62,171 bases of DNA from an uncultured Collinsella sp. (GTDB taxonomy: Bacteria; Actinomycetota; Coriobacteriia; Coriobacteriales; Coriobacteriaceae): positions 1-62,171 of the forward strand of contig UQLB01000014.1 of the NCBI GenBank assembly GCA_900541725.1. Reading direction: 5' to 3'. Positions 1-8,859 of the stretch are shown in pieces; the first letter of the stretch is position 1; every line of letters begins with the position of its first letter. Under the pieces are notes generated by a model. The model did no database searches. It was given only the letters and a program-made list of their open reading frames with translations, and was not told the origin of the DNA. The translations under genes were made by a program, and so were the position numbers.

Positions 1-42
1 CCAGGCCCGATTTTGCCTCTTGACAATGTCCTGCTCATATTA

Positions 43-127
43 AAAGGAACGTCCCCAGGTGCCGGGTTTCCGCAGTCATTGGGGACAGACTTAAATGACT
101 AGTCGTTTAAGAACGTCCCCAATGACT
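43..127. repeat. Dispersed repeat with long palindrome (copy 1)
   Basis: Arms 74-86 and 115-127 are perfect 13-bp inverted repeats (AGTCATTGGGGAC type). The spacer 89-110 is itself a near-perfect palindrome centred on ACTAGT, so 74-127 can fold into one long hairpin. The adjacent block 43-69 (AACGTCCCC..GTGCCGGGTT) recurs at about 5995-6022, and the palindrome recurs in altered form at 5881-5961. Such structure suggests a small non-coding mobile or REP-like element; that role is inferred. Confidence 0.7.
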
Positions 128-167
128 ACCCACAGAATGAGGGTCTCATCGGGGACTAGGTAAATAG

Positions 168-202
168 CAAAAGCCCCCGCGGCCGAAACGGGCCGCGGGG
201 GC
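168..202 (-). terminator. Rho-independent terminator of the beta-glucoside operon
   Basis: A 12-bp GC-rich stem (173-184 paired with 191-202, 6-nt loop) lies just past the GH1 stop codon. On the minus strand it is followed by TTTTGC, the expected U-rich tail. Confidence 0.85.
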
Positions 203-218
203 AGCAGGCTTGCAAGGG

Positions 219-1673
219 TTAACTCAAGTCCTCGCCATTTGATGCAATGACCTTTTGATACCAGCAGAAGCTGTCCTTTCGGTAGCGATCGAACGTGCCT
301 TTGCCCATATCATCGGCATCAACATAAACAAAGCCATAGCGCTTCTTCATCTGCCCCGTCGAGGCCGACACCAAATCGATACAGCCCCACGGCGTGTATC
401 CCATCAGGTCAACACCGTCCTCGACAATTGCATCGCGCAGCGCAAGAATATGCCTTCGCAGGTAATCAATATGATACGCATCGTGGACTTTGCCGTCTTC
501 CAGCGCATCGAGTCCGCCCACACCGTTCTCAGCGATAAAGAGCGGAAGATGGTAACGATCGTGGTAGCCGGCAAGCGTCACGCGCAAACCCAGCGCATCG
601 ATCTGCCACTTCCAGGCAGTCTCTTTATCCTTGAGGTACGGATTGCGCAACGTCGGGAACACGTTGCCCTCCGCCTTCTCGGCGATCACCTGATCATCGG
701 CGCACACCAAGCGCGAGCAATAGTACGAGAACGAGATGAAGTCGACCGTATGCTCTGCCAGATACTCCGTATCGCCCGGCTCAAAGGGCACGTGAACACC
801 CTCTTTCTCGAGTGCACGCAGCTTCCAAGCAGGATAGGCGCCCGCAGCCATCACGTCTGTGTAGAAGCAGCGGCCGCGGTCCTCCTCATACGCAAGCCAT
901 ACGTCCTCGGGCGCACAACGGTACGGATAGGTCGCACCGGCAGCGACCATGCAACCCACCTTGTTTGCGGGATCGATCTTGTGCAGAATCTCGACAGCGC
1001 GAGCGCTCGCCATAAACATATGGTGCGAGAACGCCGCGGTCACGGCTGCACGGTCACGCTCATCCTCGAGCGTGACACCCGCGTTGAGATAGGACAGCGC
1101 CACGCTGTTGATCTCGTTGAACGTAAGCCAATAACGCACGAGGCCCTGGTACGCGCGTCCGACGGTCTCGACGTAGTGCGCATACCGCTCGATCATCTCT
1201 CGGCTTTGCCAGCCACCATAGCGCTCGACCAGAGCCAACGGATAGTCGTAGTGCGACAGCGTCACAAGCGGCTCGATTCCATGCTCGCGCAGCGCCTCGA
1301 ATACCTGACGGTAAAACTCCAAGCCCTCGCCGTTGGGCTCGGTCTCCATCCCTGTGGGAAAAATACGGCTCCAGCAAATTGAAAGACGCAGGCACTTAAA
1401 GCCCATTTCGGCAAAGAGCTCGACATCCTCGTGCCAATGATGGAAGAAGTCGTTGCCCCAGCGGCATGGATACAGCCTGTCCGGATCGTCCACGGGCTTT
1501 TGCCTGCCAAACATTACATCCCAGCGGTCGGAACCCTGTGGGATCAGGTCGGAGTGCGACATGCCGCGGCCGCCCTCGTTCCAGCCCCCTTCGGCCTGGT
1601 TGGCGGCGAGGGCACCACCCCACAAAAAGCCCTCGGGCATACCGGCGGCAGACGTTCTGTCAAAGTAACTCAT
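219..1673 (-). CDS. GH1 6-phospho-beta-glucosidase
   Basis: Family GH1 enzyme expected to hydrolyse the phosphorylated beta-glucosides delivered by the adjacent PTS, giving glucose-6-phosphate plus glucose or aglycone in the cytoplasm. The N-terminal FLWGGALAANQAEGGW signature, the acid/base motif TFNEINS and the nucleophile motif IAENGVGGLD are all visible, and the length (about 484 aa) is normal for GH1. The frame can also start at 1685 inside the EIIC stop region, but there the GAGG sequence abuts the start codon, so the ATG at 1673 is preferred. It is the last gene of the operon and is followed by a terminator. The exact disaccharide (cellobiose, gentiobiose, arbutin/salicin) cannot be read from sequence. 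Confidence 0.93.
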   Translation of the reverse strand: MSYFDRTSAAGMPEGFLWGGALAANQAEGGWNEGGRGMSHSDLIPQGSDRWDVMFGRQKPVDDPDRLYPCRWGNDFFHHWHEDVELFAEMGFKCLRLSICWSRIFPTGMETEPNGEGLEFYRQVFEALREHGIEPLVTLSHYDYPLALVERYGGWQSREMIERYAHYVETVGRAYQGLVRYWLTFNEINSVALSYLNAGVTLEDERDRAAVTAAFSHHMFMASARAVEILHKIDPANKVGCMVAAGATYPYRCAPEDVWLAYEEDRGRCFYTDVMAAGAYPAWKLRALEKEGVHVPFEPGDTEYLAEHTVDFISFSYYCSRLVCADDQVIAEKAEGNVFPTLRNPYLKDKETAWKWQIDALGLRVTLAGYHDRYHLPLFIAENGVGGLDALEDGKVHDAYHIDYLRRHILALRDAIVEDGVDLMGYTPWGCIDLVSASTGQMKKRYGFVYVDADDMGKGTFDRYRKDSFCWYQKVIASNGEDLS

Positions 1674-1674
1674 G

Positions 1675-3024
1675 CTACTCAGCATCCTCGGCAGAAGCTG
1701 CCGCGGCGTTCTCCTGCTCCTGAGCCAGGAGCTGGTTATCGTACACCTTAAAGAACGGGTACCAGACCACAGCCATGACCACGATCAAAACGATCGTAAA
1801 CACCCAGATGCGCGGGTCGAGGCACTGGACAAAGCCCTGAACGAAGATGGGGAACGTGCCGCTCACCAAGATGTAGAAGTTAGAGACAAGACCCAGTGAG
1901 ACCGCACCCCAATACAGCAGGGCCGAGATCATGCCGCCTAGCACAAACGGAATCATGAGGATCGGGTTGAAGATGATGGGCGCGCCGAAGATCGCGGGCT
2001 CGGAGATACGGAAGAAGCTCGGCACGATCGATGCCCTGCCAAATGCCTTGAGCTGCTGCGACTTTGCCACAAACGCGCAGAGCGCCACAAAAGAGAACGT
2101 ATTACCCGTGCCGCCGATGAGGTTGATGGCCAACGACATGAGCGCCGGGTGGAACTCAAGCGGCTGCCCGGCAGCATAGAGCGAGGCGTTGGCGGCAAAG
2201 GCGGCAAGCGTGACCGGGGCGGTGATGGGCATTACGATCATGTTGCCGTGGACGCCAAAGCACCAAAACAGCAGCGTCATGAAGCAGATAAGCAGTGCGC
2301 CGGGCACAGAGTCAACTGCGACGGAAAGCGGGGCAGCGAGCAGCTTCTCGATAACCGAGGGGATGGACAGCGCGGGATCGATCATCTGGATCAGCAGGTT
2401 GCCGCCAAAGAAGATGAGGATGTTGGCGAGCATAGGTACGATGGCGCCAAAGGTTTCGGACAAAAACGGCGGCACGCCATCGGGCATCTTGATGGTGATG
2501 CCCTTGGTCTGGCAGAAGCGCGTGACCTCGACGGAGACCAAGGCAACGATGATGGCGGTAAACAGGCCCTGCGCACCCAGATAGGTGCAGGGGACCGCCT
2601 GGAGCACGGACTCGTCAGCAAGCTGGTAGTAGGACGACGGCGCCGCGGCGATCAGGAACATCACCAGCGAGGTCATGCCGGCGTTAAGCTTGGGCATCTT
2701 GTAGGTGCCCGCCAGGTTATAGGCGATTGCGAACGTCACGATCACCGACAGTATGCCCATCGTCATGTTGAAGGGAATGAGCAGCGTGAGCTTATTGGCC
2801 GTGGCAAAATCGAGCCAAGGGCCAAAGACGGACCAGAACCCGCCCTGCGCCACCAGGTCGGCCGTGACCGGCGGGTTGGCGAGGATCATAAAGACGGCAG
2901 ATACCAAGATGAAGCTGATCGCGCTCATAAAGCCCTTTTGCATGGAGGCAAAGTGGCGCTCGGTGCCGCAGAAATTGGCGATAGGGGTCAGTTTTTCCTG
3001 AAGCAGGGTCATGAACTTCTCCAT
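1675..3024 (-). CDS. PTS lactose/cellobiose-family EIIC permease
   Basis: Membrane translocation subunit of a Lac/Cel-family PTS, 449 aa, with about ten hydrophobic segments and the CelB-type N-terminus MEKFMTLLQEKLTPIANF. The segment with PPFLSETFGAIVP and the later NPILMIPFVLG resemble the conserved EIIC loops. It sits between EIIB and the GH1 phosphoglucosidase, whose start overlaps or abuts its stop codon, implying translational coupling. It works with the EIIA and EIIB proteins encoded immediately upstream. Confidence 0.92.
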   Translation of the reverse strand: MEKFMTLLQEKLTPIANFCGTERHFASMQKGFMSAISFILVSAVFMILANPPVTADLVAQGGFWSVFGPWLDFATANKLTLLIPFNMTMGILSVIVTFAIAYNLAGTYKMPKLNAGMTSLVMFLIAAAPSSYYQLADESVLQAVPCTYLGAQGLFTAIIVALVSVEVTRFCQTKGITIKMPDGVPPFLSETFGAIVPMLANILIFFGGNLLIQMIDPALSIPSVIEKLLAAPLSVAVDSVPGALLICFMTLLFWCFGVHGNMIVMPITAPVTLAAFAANASLYAAGQPLEFHPALMSLAINLIGGTGNTFSFVALCAFVAKSQQLKAFGRASIVPSFFRISEPAIFGAPIIFNPILMIPFVLGGMISALLYWGAVSLGLVSNFYILVSGTFPIFVQGFVQCLDPRIWVFTIVLIVVMAVVWYPFFKVYDNQLLAQEQENAAAASAEDAE

Positions 3025-3033
3025 GGTTGCCTC

Positions 3034-3327
3034 CTAACCCAACAGCGACTGGGCGAGTGCCAGCACGTTGGCGGCGTTGCCCATGCCGTAGTCCTGTGCG
3101 GGGATGACCGCGGTCGGCTTACCGCTCCCCTGCTTGACGGTGTTGAGCTGGTAGGACACCTGCGGCCCCAAGAGCAGCACGTCATAATTGGCGCACGTCT
3201 CCTGATACTCGCCGATACCCACCGCATCGATATCGAGCTCGATGCCGTTTTGCTCCGCATATTTCTCGAGTTTCTTCATCAGAATGCTTGTAGACAGACC
3301 AGCTGCGCAAACAAGAAGGATCTTCAT
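3034..3327 (-). CDS. PTS lactose/cellobiose-family EIIB
   Basis: Cytoplasmic phosphocarrier of about 97 aa starting MKILLVCAAGLSTSILM. The cysteine of the VCAAGLSTS P-loop is the phosphorylation site in this family, and LLLGPQVSYQL is the conserved second strand. The open frame extends six codons further upstream, but an AGGGA sequence about 8 nt before the ATG at 3327 decides the start. It takes phosphate from the EIIA encoded upstream and passes it to sugar bound by EIIC. Confidence 0.92.
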   Translation of the reverse strand: MKILLVCAAGLSTSILMKKLEKYAEQNGIELDIDAVGIGEYQETCANYDVLLLGPQVSYQLNTVKQGSGKPTAVIPAQDYGMGNAANVLALAQSLLG

Positions 3328-3373
3328 AAGGGATTCCCTTCGCATTGATTGGTTGGATAGTCACCGCACGCCG

Positions 3374-3700
3374 CTAGGCGTTCTTGGTTGCAGTGCGCTC
3401 ATACAGGCAGATCAGCTCCTGCACGAGCTCCTGAGCAAGCATGGAGCACATGAGGTGGTCCTGAGCATGGACCAGCAACACATCCACCGACAGATGCTCG
3501 CCCGCTGCCTCAGTCGAAAGCAGCTGCGTTTGGATGTGGTGAGCCTTGATTCCCGCATCCTTTGACTGCTTCATGAGTTTGGCGGCGGCGTCAAAATCCC
3601 CCGCCTTTGCCTTTTCAAGGGCTTCGAAGGCAAGGCTGCGTGCCTCTCCCGCTGCAGCGACCAGCTGAAACGAAACCATCTCGGTTCCCTGATCGTCCAT
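3374..3700 (-). CDS. PTS lactose/cellobiose-family EIIA
   Basis: All-helical phosphocarrier of 108 aa. The motif LVHAQDHLM holds the phosphorylated histidine of the Lac/Cel EIIA family, and LVAAAGEARSLAFEALEKA is the usual first helix. GAGAGGAG lies upstream of the ATG. It is the first structural gene of the operon, about 120 bp below the regulator gene, so a separate promoter in 3701-3819 is plausible. Confidence 0.92.
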   Translation of the reverse strand: MDDQGTEMVSFQLVAAAGEARSLAFEALEKAKAGDFDAAAKLMKQSKDAGIKAHHIQTQLLSTEAAGEHLSVDVLLVHAQDHLMCSMLAQELVQELICLYERTATKNA

Positions 3701-3819
3701 AACGGTCTCCTCTCCCGTGATGTTTGGTTTGTACTTGAATATTCGAAACGCCTATCTCCCGCCCGCAATCCTCGAGGTTTATTGCAGGTAGACTGACAGG
3801 GTCATCGACAAAAGAAGTC

Positions 3820-5715
3820 TTAAGCCGTATGCGCTTGCACAAGCGTCATCAGCTCATGCCAGGACCGGCGCTCGCGTAGGCGCTCGACCCCCTGGCGGTC
3901 CATAAAGATCTCGGCGAGCAGTGAGCTCAAGATCCGCGCCTCATCGCCGCCCGACCGGGCAAACGACACCATAAAGACGATATCGACCTCATGGCCGTAT
4001 TCGTCCCAAAGAATGGGATGTTCGAGCAGGCCCACGGTAACAAAGGCCTCGGCGCTCAAGGGATGCATCCCATGGGGCATGGCTACCCCATTGCCAAACG
4101 AGGTGGCGCTCGCGCTCTCGCGCTCGGCGACCTCTTGGGCAAACTGGGCATCGACACGGCCGCTCTCGACGGCGCGCTCGGAGAGATATCGGAGAACGGC
4201 CTGCTTCGACGACGCCTCAACGCGGTTGAAGAACAGGGCACGGCTAAAGAAAGAGCTCACGGAGTCCGATTGCGCAGTGTCGTCGCTCAGCACCTTGCGG
4301 ATAGCGTTGACATCGCTCGTCTCCAAGAAGAAATCGGCCTCGCGGACGGGCACGGGCAACTTGACGTTGAGCGGCACCGTTGTGAACACGTAGTCGATAT
4401 GCGAAAAATCGAACGTTCCCACGCGGGCGACATCGCATGTCTCAATCGAATCGATATACATGCCAAACTGCTTGCGGTACTGGTGCTCGAGCATACGGGC
4501 GCTTCCCGCTCCCGAGGCGCACACGATCAGGATGCGTTTGCGACGCGGCTGGTCGGCTTGCTGCTCGAGGGCCAGGGCAAATGCCATGGCGATGTAGCCG
4601 AGCTCTTCATCAGAGGGCTGGCTGCCAAAATGACGCTCGAGTACCTGCGAGGTGCCAGCTGCCATCGAATAGGCCAACGGAAACCTCGTCTTGATATCGG
4701 GCAGCATGGGGTTATCCATATGCATGTGATATTCAAGGCGATAGCCCAGAGGGCCGATATGCCGAGCAAGGTTCATGCGAAGTTCAAGATCGCCGCTAAA
4801 GTCAAACCTAAACTCATCGTTGACCGCACGTACCATCTCGGAAGCAATCTCCCACATCTCGTCCGAGATAACGGCAGAGCCCTTCTCGGGCACGCCCGTG
4901 CCCCTGCCGAGCAAATGGATTGCGATAAAGGCAACCTCTTCTCGGGGCATGCTCACGCCCAGGGCATCCTTGATGTTTGCGGCAATCTGGAAAGCCGCGG
5001 CGTATTCGCGCGTTCCCTCCAGCTTTAAAACGTCCGATTCTGCAGCCGGGACATAGCAGCCCTGCTCGATGCGGCCAAGAGCGATGTAAAGATGCATGAT
5101 GAGATTGCGGGATGCCAGCGAGCTCACCGTGACGGGCGAGGCAGTCAGGGCATCGTCCACACATGCGGCGATGGCCCGCAGGCGCTCGGCGAGCTCTGCA
5201 TCGTCGGTGTCGGGCAACACGGGCCTCACCAGTGAGGCCAGACACAGGCGCCGTTGCGACTCCCCACCCGCAACGCGGATTCCGTAGCGAGGGCGCTTTT
5301 CGAGCATCAAGTCAAATTGGGCGAGTTTCTGCTCTACCAGACGCATGTCATTGGACAGAGTTCGCGCCGAAACGTAGAGTAAATCCGCATACTCCTCAAT
5401 CGTCACCCACTGGGACCGCATGAGAAGGTCGTTAAGAAGGAAGGACACACGGCCGTCGCGCGTATCAGGAATGCCCGGATGGGCCAGAGCCGCACCGTCT
5501 AGCAAGCGAGCAAGCTCATCTGCATGTGCAACATCGATACGATATTGCCCTTTGCTGCCAACGATGCGTGCAACCCCCGCAAGCTTGTCGTTTGCGCGAT
5601 GGATATAGTTTCTCACGGCGCGCTCGCTTACCTCGAGACGCTTGGCAAGCACCGCGACAGTGACAGGCTGATCGTCCTCGATCATATTTACAAGCTGCTT
5701 AACGCGAGCATCCAT
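3820..5715 (-). CDS. PRD-containing PTS-regulated transcriptional activator (LicR type)
   Basis: 631-aa modular regulator. Residues about 5-50 form a helix-turn-helix (VAVLAKRLEVSERAVRNYIH) and about 95-140 a second one (EEYADLLYVSARTLSNDM). Two PRD domains follow (about 190-290 with His208 and His267; about 300-390 with His319). An EIIB-like domain starting RILIVCASGAGSA (Cys399) comes next, then a fructose/mannitol-type EIIA domain with NGVAMPHGMHP. This is the LicR/MtlR architecture, a DNA-binding activator, rather than a BglG RNA antiterminator. Phosphorylation of the PRDs by HPr and the PTS likely tunes expression of the EIIA-EIIB-EIIC-GH1 genes just downstream. Confidence 0.9.
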   Translation of the reverse strand: MDARVKQLVNMIEDDQPVTVAVLAKRLEVSERAVRNYIHRANDKLAGVARIVGSKGQYRIDVAHADELARLLDGAALAHPGIPDTRDGRVSFLLNDLLMRSQWVTIEEYADLLYVSARTLSNDMRLVEQKLAQFDLMLEKRPRYGIRVAGGESQRRLCLASLVRPVLPDTDDAELAERLRAIAACVDDALTASPVTVSSLASRNLIMHLYIALGRIEQGCYVPAAESDVLKLEGTREYAAAFQIAANIKDALGVSMPREEVAFIAIHLLGRGTGVPEKGSAVISDEMWEIASEMVRAVNDEFRFDFSGDLELRMNLARHIGPLGYRLEYHMHMDNPMLPDIKTRFPLAYSMAAGTSQVLERHFGSQPSDEELGYIAMAFALALEQQADQPRRKRILIVCASGAGSARMLEHQYRKQFGMYIDSIETCDVARVGTFDFSHIDYVFTTVPLNVKLPVPVREADFFLETSDVNAIRKVLSDDTAQSDSVSSFFSRALFFNRVEASSKQAVLRYLSERAVESGRVDAQFAQEVAERESASATSFGNGVAMPHGMHPLSAEAFVTVGLLEHPILWDEYGHEVDIVFMVSFARSGGDEARILSSLLAEIFMDRQGVERLRERRSWHELMTLVQAHTA

Positions 5716-6028
5716 GTCCTCCTCCTTTCCCTGCGTCTAGTCTAACGCGGTAAAGAATGACACTCCACGTCGCGCTCGTTCCGCCAACGCGGAACAGGTT
5801 GCGGGGAGTCCAGCTGAACTTATAGGGAGCACGGAGAGAGGGCTCGAAAGCAATGCGTCGGTGTGAGATGCGCTTTCCGCAGTCATTGGGGACAGATTTA
5901 AATTAGTAGTCATTGAGGACGTTCTTGTTTGACTAGTCGTTTAAGAACGTCTCCAATGACTAGCCTTTAGGGACTGTCCCAAGCTGCCGGCAGGAAAGGA
6001 ACGTCCCCAAGTGCCGGGTTGAAACAAA
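5716..6028. other. Intergenic region with repeats
   Basis: About 400 bp lie between the divergently placed ends of arcC and the LicR-type gene. The promoter of the regulator must lie in the first part. From 5881 the region consists of repeat material described separately. I see no gene. Confidence 0.5.
5881..6022. repeat. Dispersed palindromic repeat (copy 2, rearranged)
   Basis: AGTCATTGGGGAC (5881-5893) is followed by a related half-element. Arms 5908-5926 and 5943-5961 pair with one mismatch and enclose the GACTAGTCG core also found in copy 1. The block AACGTCCCC..GTGCCGGGTT recurs at about 5995-6022. Compared with copy 1 the order of the two blocks is swapped and the palindrome is partly duplicated, as expected for a repetitive element that decays or recombines. 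Confidence 0.65.
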
Positions 6029-6058
6029 AGCCCCGCAGTCGGAGCGGACTGCGGGGCT
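6024..6058 (-). terminator. Terminator of carbamate kinase gene
   Basis: A 12-bp stem 6029-6040 / 6047-6058 (AGCCCCGCAGTC and its complement) is followed on the minus strand by TTTTGTTTC. It lies 65 bp past the arcC stop. Confidence 0.85.
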
Positions 6059-6123
6059 CATGAAGAGAGGCTAGTTTGTGGGCGCCTTGCCTGGCGCCCA
6101 CGAGAGAGGCAATGGAGCAGAGG

Positions 6124-7086
6124 CTACTCGTGGATGCGGGTACCGGAGAGGCCGGCCATGGTCTCGGCGGCCTTGTCCAGGGCGCCGATGATGCAGGTGC
6201 GGCCCTTGCGGGAACGGGCGAACTTGATGGCGGCGCGGACCTTGGGCTCCATGGAACCCTTGCCGAACTGGCCCTCGTCGGCCAGGCGCTCGGCCTCGTC
6301 GGCGGTGATGTCCTCGAGCTCCTCCTGGTTGGGCTTGCCAAAGTTGATGGCGACATGCTCAACGGCGGTCAGCAGGAACAGAACGTCGGCGTCGCAGTCC
6401 TCGGCCAGCAGCTCGCCGCCCAGGTCCTTGTCGATGACGGCGGGGACGCCCTTGTAGCAGCCCTTGTTCTCATAGTCGCGGACGACGGGGATGCCGCCGC
6501 CACCGCAGGCGATGACGATGAACTCGTTGTCAAGCAGGTTGAGGATGGAGTCAGCCTCGACGATCTTCTTGGGATCGGGGGAAGCGACAACGCGACGCCA
6601 GCCGCGGCCGGAATCCTCGACGAAGACCTTGGAAGGATCCTCGGCCATGAACTCCTTGGCCTGCTCCTCGGTGTAGAAGGGGCCAATCGGCTTGGTCGGG
6701 TTCTTGAACGCGGGATCGTCCGGGTCGCACTCGATCTGGGTGACGACGGTTGCGGCGTGCCAACGCTTATAGCGCTTGTGCATCTCGCGGCCAATGCCCT
6801 GCTGCAGGTGATAGCCGATGTAGCCCTGGGACATGGCGCCGCACTCGGGCAGCGGCATCTCGGGGGTGCCGATGGCGTCGTGGGCGGCGGCGAAGGCGTT
6901 CTGGATCATGCCGACCTGCGGACCGTTGCCGTGGGTGATGATAATCTCGTTGCCCTGCTCGATCAGGCCGAGGAGAGCGTGAGCGGTGTTGCTCACGGCC
7001 TCGATCTGCTCAACGGGGTTGTTGCCGAGGGCGTTGCCGCCAAGGGCGACGACGATACGATCGGGCTTGCCAAGAGGCTTAGACAT
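6124..7086 (-). CDS. arcC: Carbamate kinase
   Basis: Amino-acid-kinase-fold enzyme that makes ATP from carbamoyl phosphate and ADP. The protein of about 320 aa begins MSKPLGKPDRIVVALGGNALG, where GGNALG is the nucleotide-loop signature. ITHGNGPQVG and the later VIACGGGGIPV are further family motifs. The ATG at 7086 is chosen over one 12 codons upstream because AGAAAGGA lies 8-9 nt before it. No arginine deiminase or ornithine carbamoyltransferase gene is nearby, so the source of carbamoyl phosphate is not shown by the window. It is transcribed alone with its own terminator. Confidence 0.95.
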   Translation of the reverse strand: MSKPLGKPDRIVVALGGNALGNNPVEQIEAVSNTAHALLGLIEQGNEIIITHGNGPQVGMIQNAFAAAHDAIGTPEMPLPECGAMSQGYIGYHLQQGIGREMHKRYKRWHAATVVTQIECDPDDPAFKNPTKPIGPFYTEEQAKEFMAEDPSKVFVEDSGRGWRRVVASPDPKKIVEADSILNLLDNEFIVIACGGGGIPVVRDYENKGCYKGVPAVIDKDLGGELLAEDCDADVLFLLTAVEHVAINFGKPNQEELEDITADEAERLADEGQFGKGSMEPKVRAAIKFARSRKGRTCIIGALDKAAETMAGLSGTRIHE

Positions 7087-7688
7087 TGCTGGAATCCTTT
7101 CTGTAAAAGGCCTACAACCCATTAATAACCCGCGCCCGTGCGATACGCGAGTTTATTAAGGTTTATATTCTCTTTATCGCTCATTTTATTCATTTTGAAA
7201 ATAGTTGAACGGTGAACGGTCGCTTTTACCCGCTCAGCGTAAAGAAACCCAGCTCAAGCATATCTACGTCATTTACGTGCAACTTTATTTTAATAGAGCA
7301 GGGATTAGACCAGATTATGCAAACTTTATCTTTGCTAAACATAAAACAGACAGCGCAAAATCTTACTCGCACTATACGAGATTCTATGCACTTATTGGAC
7401 GAGTATGCAGCCCTGCAATAACATGGCGTTTTTCATCCAACTTAAGGAATAGACGAGCGCCCATACCGCGCGTCGGCCGGCAGCCGGCGAGCCGTCTCGT
7501 CGATTGCCGCTTCCAGAAAATCAAAAACTGATATTGCGCGCGCAATTGCTGCATGGTACTTTAGCGAAGAACAGCGCGGGCTGGGGCGACAGAGATCTGT
7601 CGTGAAGTTTGGGTTCGGCGACCCCGCTGCTGTCTTCTCCTTATCCGCCAGCGAACCCCTTGAGCGACGGATTGAGGAGGTCCTTACT
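7087..7688. other. AT-rich divergent intergenic region
   Basis: About 600 bp separate arcC (minus) from the DUF3830-like gene (plus). It is clearly more AT-rich than the flanks between about 7130 and 7440, as expected for back-to-back promoters. A minus-strand frame at about 7442-7600 ends in residues (AIARAISVFDFLEAA) faintly like the C-terminus of a LysR regulator and could be a gene remnant. I cannot support it further. Confidence 0.4.
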
Positions 7689-8105
7689 ATGACAAAAATG
7701 CTCAAGATCACGCTAAATGGCGAGACGTTTCTCGCCGACATGCTCTGGGACAAGGCTCCCGAGGCATGCAAGCTGTTCGAATCGTCCTGTCCGGTCGAGT
7801 CACGTATCTTTTCGGCCAAGATCTGCGATGCCGAGGTAACCTATCCTGTCTCGGGCCCCATCGCCAATTACGAGCACATCGAGAACCCCGTCTTTCACGA
7901 GCCAGCGGGCGCCGTGAGCTGGTATGGCGGATGGTCGTCAATCTGCATCTTCTTTGACGTGTGCGAGCCCTTTGGCACCTGCAACATGTTCGCCCGCATC
8001 TGCGAAGCCGACCGCGAGCGTTTTGCCGCCGCCTGCCGCAATGTCTGGGACAACCAGGGCATGTACATTAAAAACGAAATCGTCGAGATCGAAACGGAGG
8101 CCTAA
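7689..8105 (+). CDS. DUF3830-like (cyclophilin-fold) protein
   Basis: 138-aa protein starting MTKMLKITLNGETFLADML. The pattern of an N-terminal strand, LWDKAPEACKLFE, then a short strand-rich remainder resembles the DUF3830 family, whose structures are cyclophilin-like. The assignment is by eye and moderate. GAGGAGGT 8 nt before the ATG at 7689 fixes the start; the frame is open for 29 codons upstream without a ribosome binding site. It ends 2 nt before the next gene, so the two are probably co-translated. Molecular function is unknown. Confidence 0.6.
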   Translation: MTKMLKITLNGETFLADMLWDKAPEACKLFESSCPVESRIFSAKICDAEVTYPVSGPIANYEHIENPVFHEPAGAVSWYGGWSSICIFFDVCEPFGTCNMFARICEADRERFAAACRNVWDNQGMYIKNEIVEIETEA

Positions 8106-8107
8106 AG

Positions 8108-8632
8108 ATGATGGATATCAACAATCTGCTCACGCTCGACCTTGCCGAGTACACCACTGCACTTGAGGCCCTCGCCGATCAAATGATGCTCGAGGAACCG
8201 CGTGACATCGACTACATGCGCCGCCGCAAACTCGACACCGGCCGCGAATTCGCCGTCTGGAACTTCACCGTCGGTTACTGCATGAACGCCGCCGACGCCC
8301 TCTCCCTCCTGCGAGCCCAGGCCAACGAAAACGCCAACGACGGCACCGCCGACCTCGCAACGATCAAAAACAGTGCCGCACGCCTGTGCGACTGGTTCTC
8401 GGGCGCCTTCGACGTCACCGGCAAAATGGATGACACCACGGCAATCCTCGCCCACAGCCGCGACCTCTACGCCCAGGTTGAGACTCACGAACAGTTCGCG
8501 GCCCTCACCCGCGCCACCGAGCGCTATCTGGTCCAGCTCCAATTTTGGGTCGACCGCCAGATTCCCTGGCCGGCTATTAGCGACCTCGTCCACGGCTACC
8601 GCCTACGCACAGAGAGCGGCGAGACAAGGTAA
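8108..8632 (+). CDS. Uncharacterised protein, partner of DUF3830-like gene
   Basis: 174-aa, probably all-helical soluble protein with no signal peptide or membrane segment. I do not recognise the family. CGGAGG from the end of the upstream gene lies before tandem ATG codons at 8108 and 8111. Codon usage matches the neighbours, and the tight spacing to the DUF3830-like gene argues for a shared role. A possible terminator hairpin follows at 8688-8721. Confidence 0.6.
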   Translation: MMDINNLLTLDLAEYTTALEALADQMMLEEPRDIDYMRRRKLDTGREFAVWNFTVGYCMNAADALSLLRAQANENANDGTADLATIKNSAARLCDWFSGAFDVTGKMDDTTAILAHSRDLYAQVETHEQFAALTRATERYLVQLQFWVDRQIPWPAISDLVHGYRLRTESGETR

Positions 8633-8687
8633 CCAAGCAAGCAGCACCGACAACACCCCACCATCGAGATCCAAAGTAAGAATCAGA

Positions 8688-8721
8688 GGGCTGGAGACGC
8701 ACCCAACAGCGTCCCCAGCCC
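8688..8721. terminator. Possible terminator hairpin
   Basis: A 13-bp stem with one mismatch (8688-8700 / 8709-8721) follows the two-gene unit. It lacks a clear U tract. Its GTCCCCAG core resembles the dispersed repeats of this genome, so it may instead be a repeat fragment. Confidence 0.4.
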
Positions 8722-8774
8722 CTTCGCAAAGTAGAGCACTGTTTCAGTGGCTTTGAGGCCTATTCGAACCTTTG

Positions 8775-8859
8775 CTATCTCCCAATTTTTGTATATTTTC
8801 GACATTATTATCTGCCAATTTTTGTATGATTTTAGGCGATTCTATCTGTCAATTTTTGT
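8775..8859 (+). repeat. Triple direct repeat upstream of DUF4143 ATPase
   Basis: Three copies of a unit close to YTATCTSYCAATTTTTGT start at 8775, 8808 and 8842, a period of 33-34 bp. The last copy ends 5 nt before the GGAGG ribosome binding site of the ATPase gene. Spacing and position suggest iterated binding sites, perhaps for autoregulation; this is inferred. Confidence 0.75.

Noticed and set aside
255..1382. 375-codon plus-strand frame inside the GH1 gene
   Set aside because: Shadow frame; the GH1 acid/base and nucleophile motifs are on the minus strand.
7442..7600. Possible C-terminal remnant of a LysR regulator on the minus strand
   Set aside because: Only about 20 residues are faintly similar, and no helix-turn-helix or effector domain is present; too weak to call.
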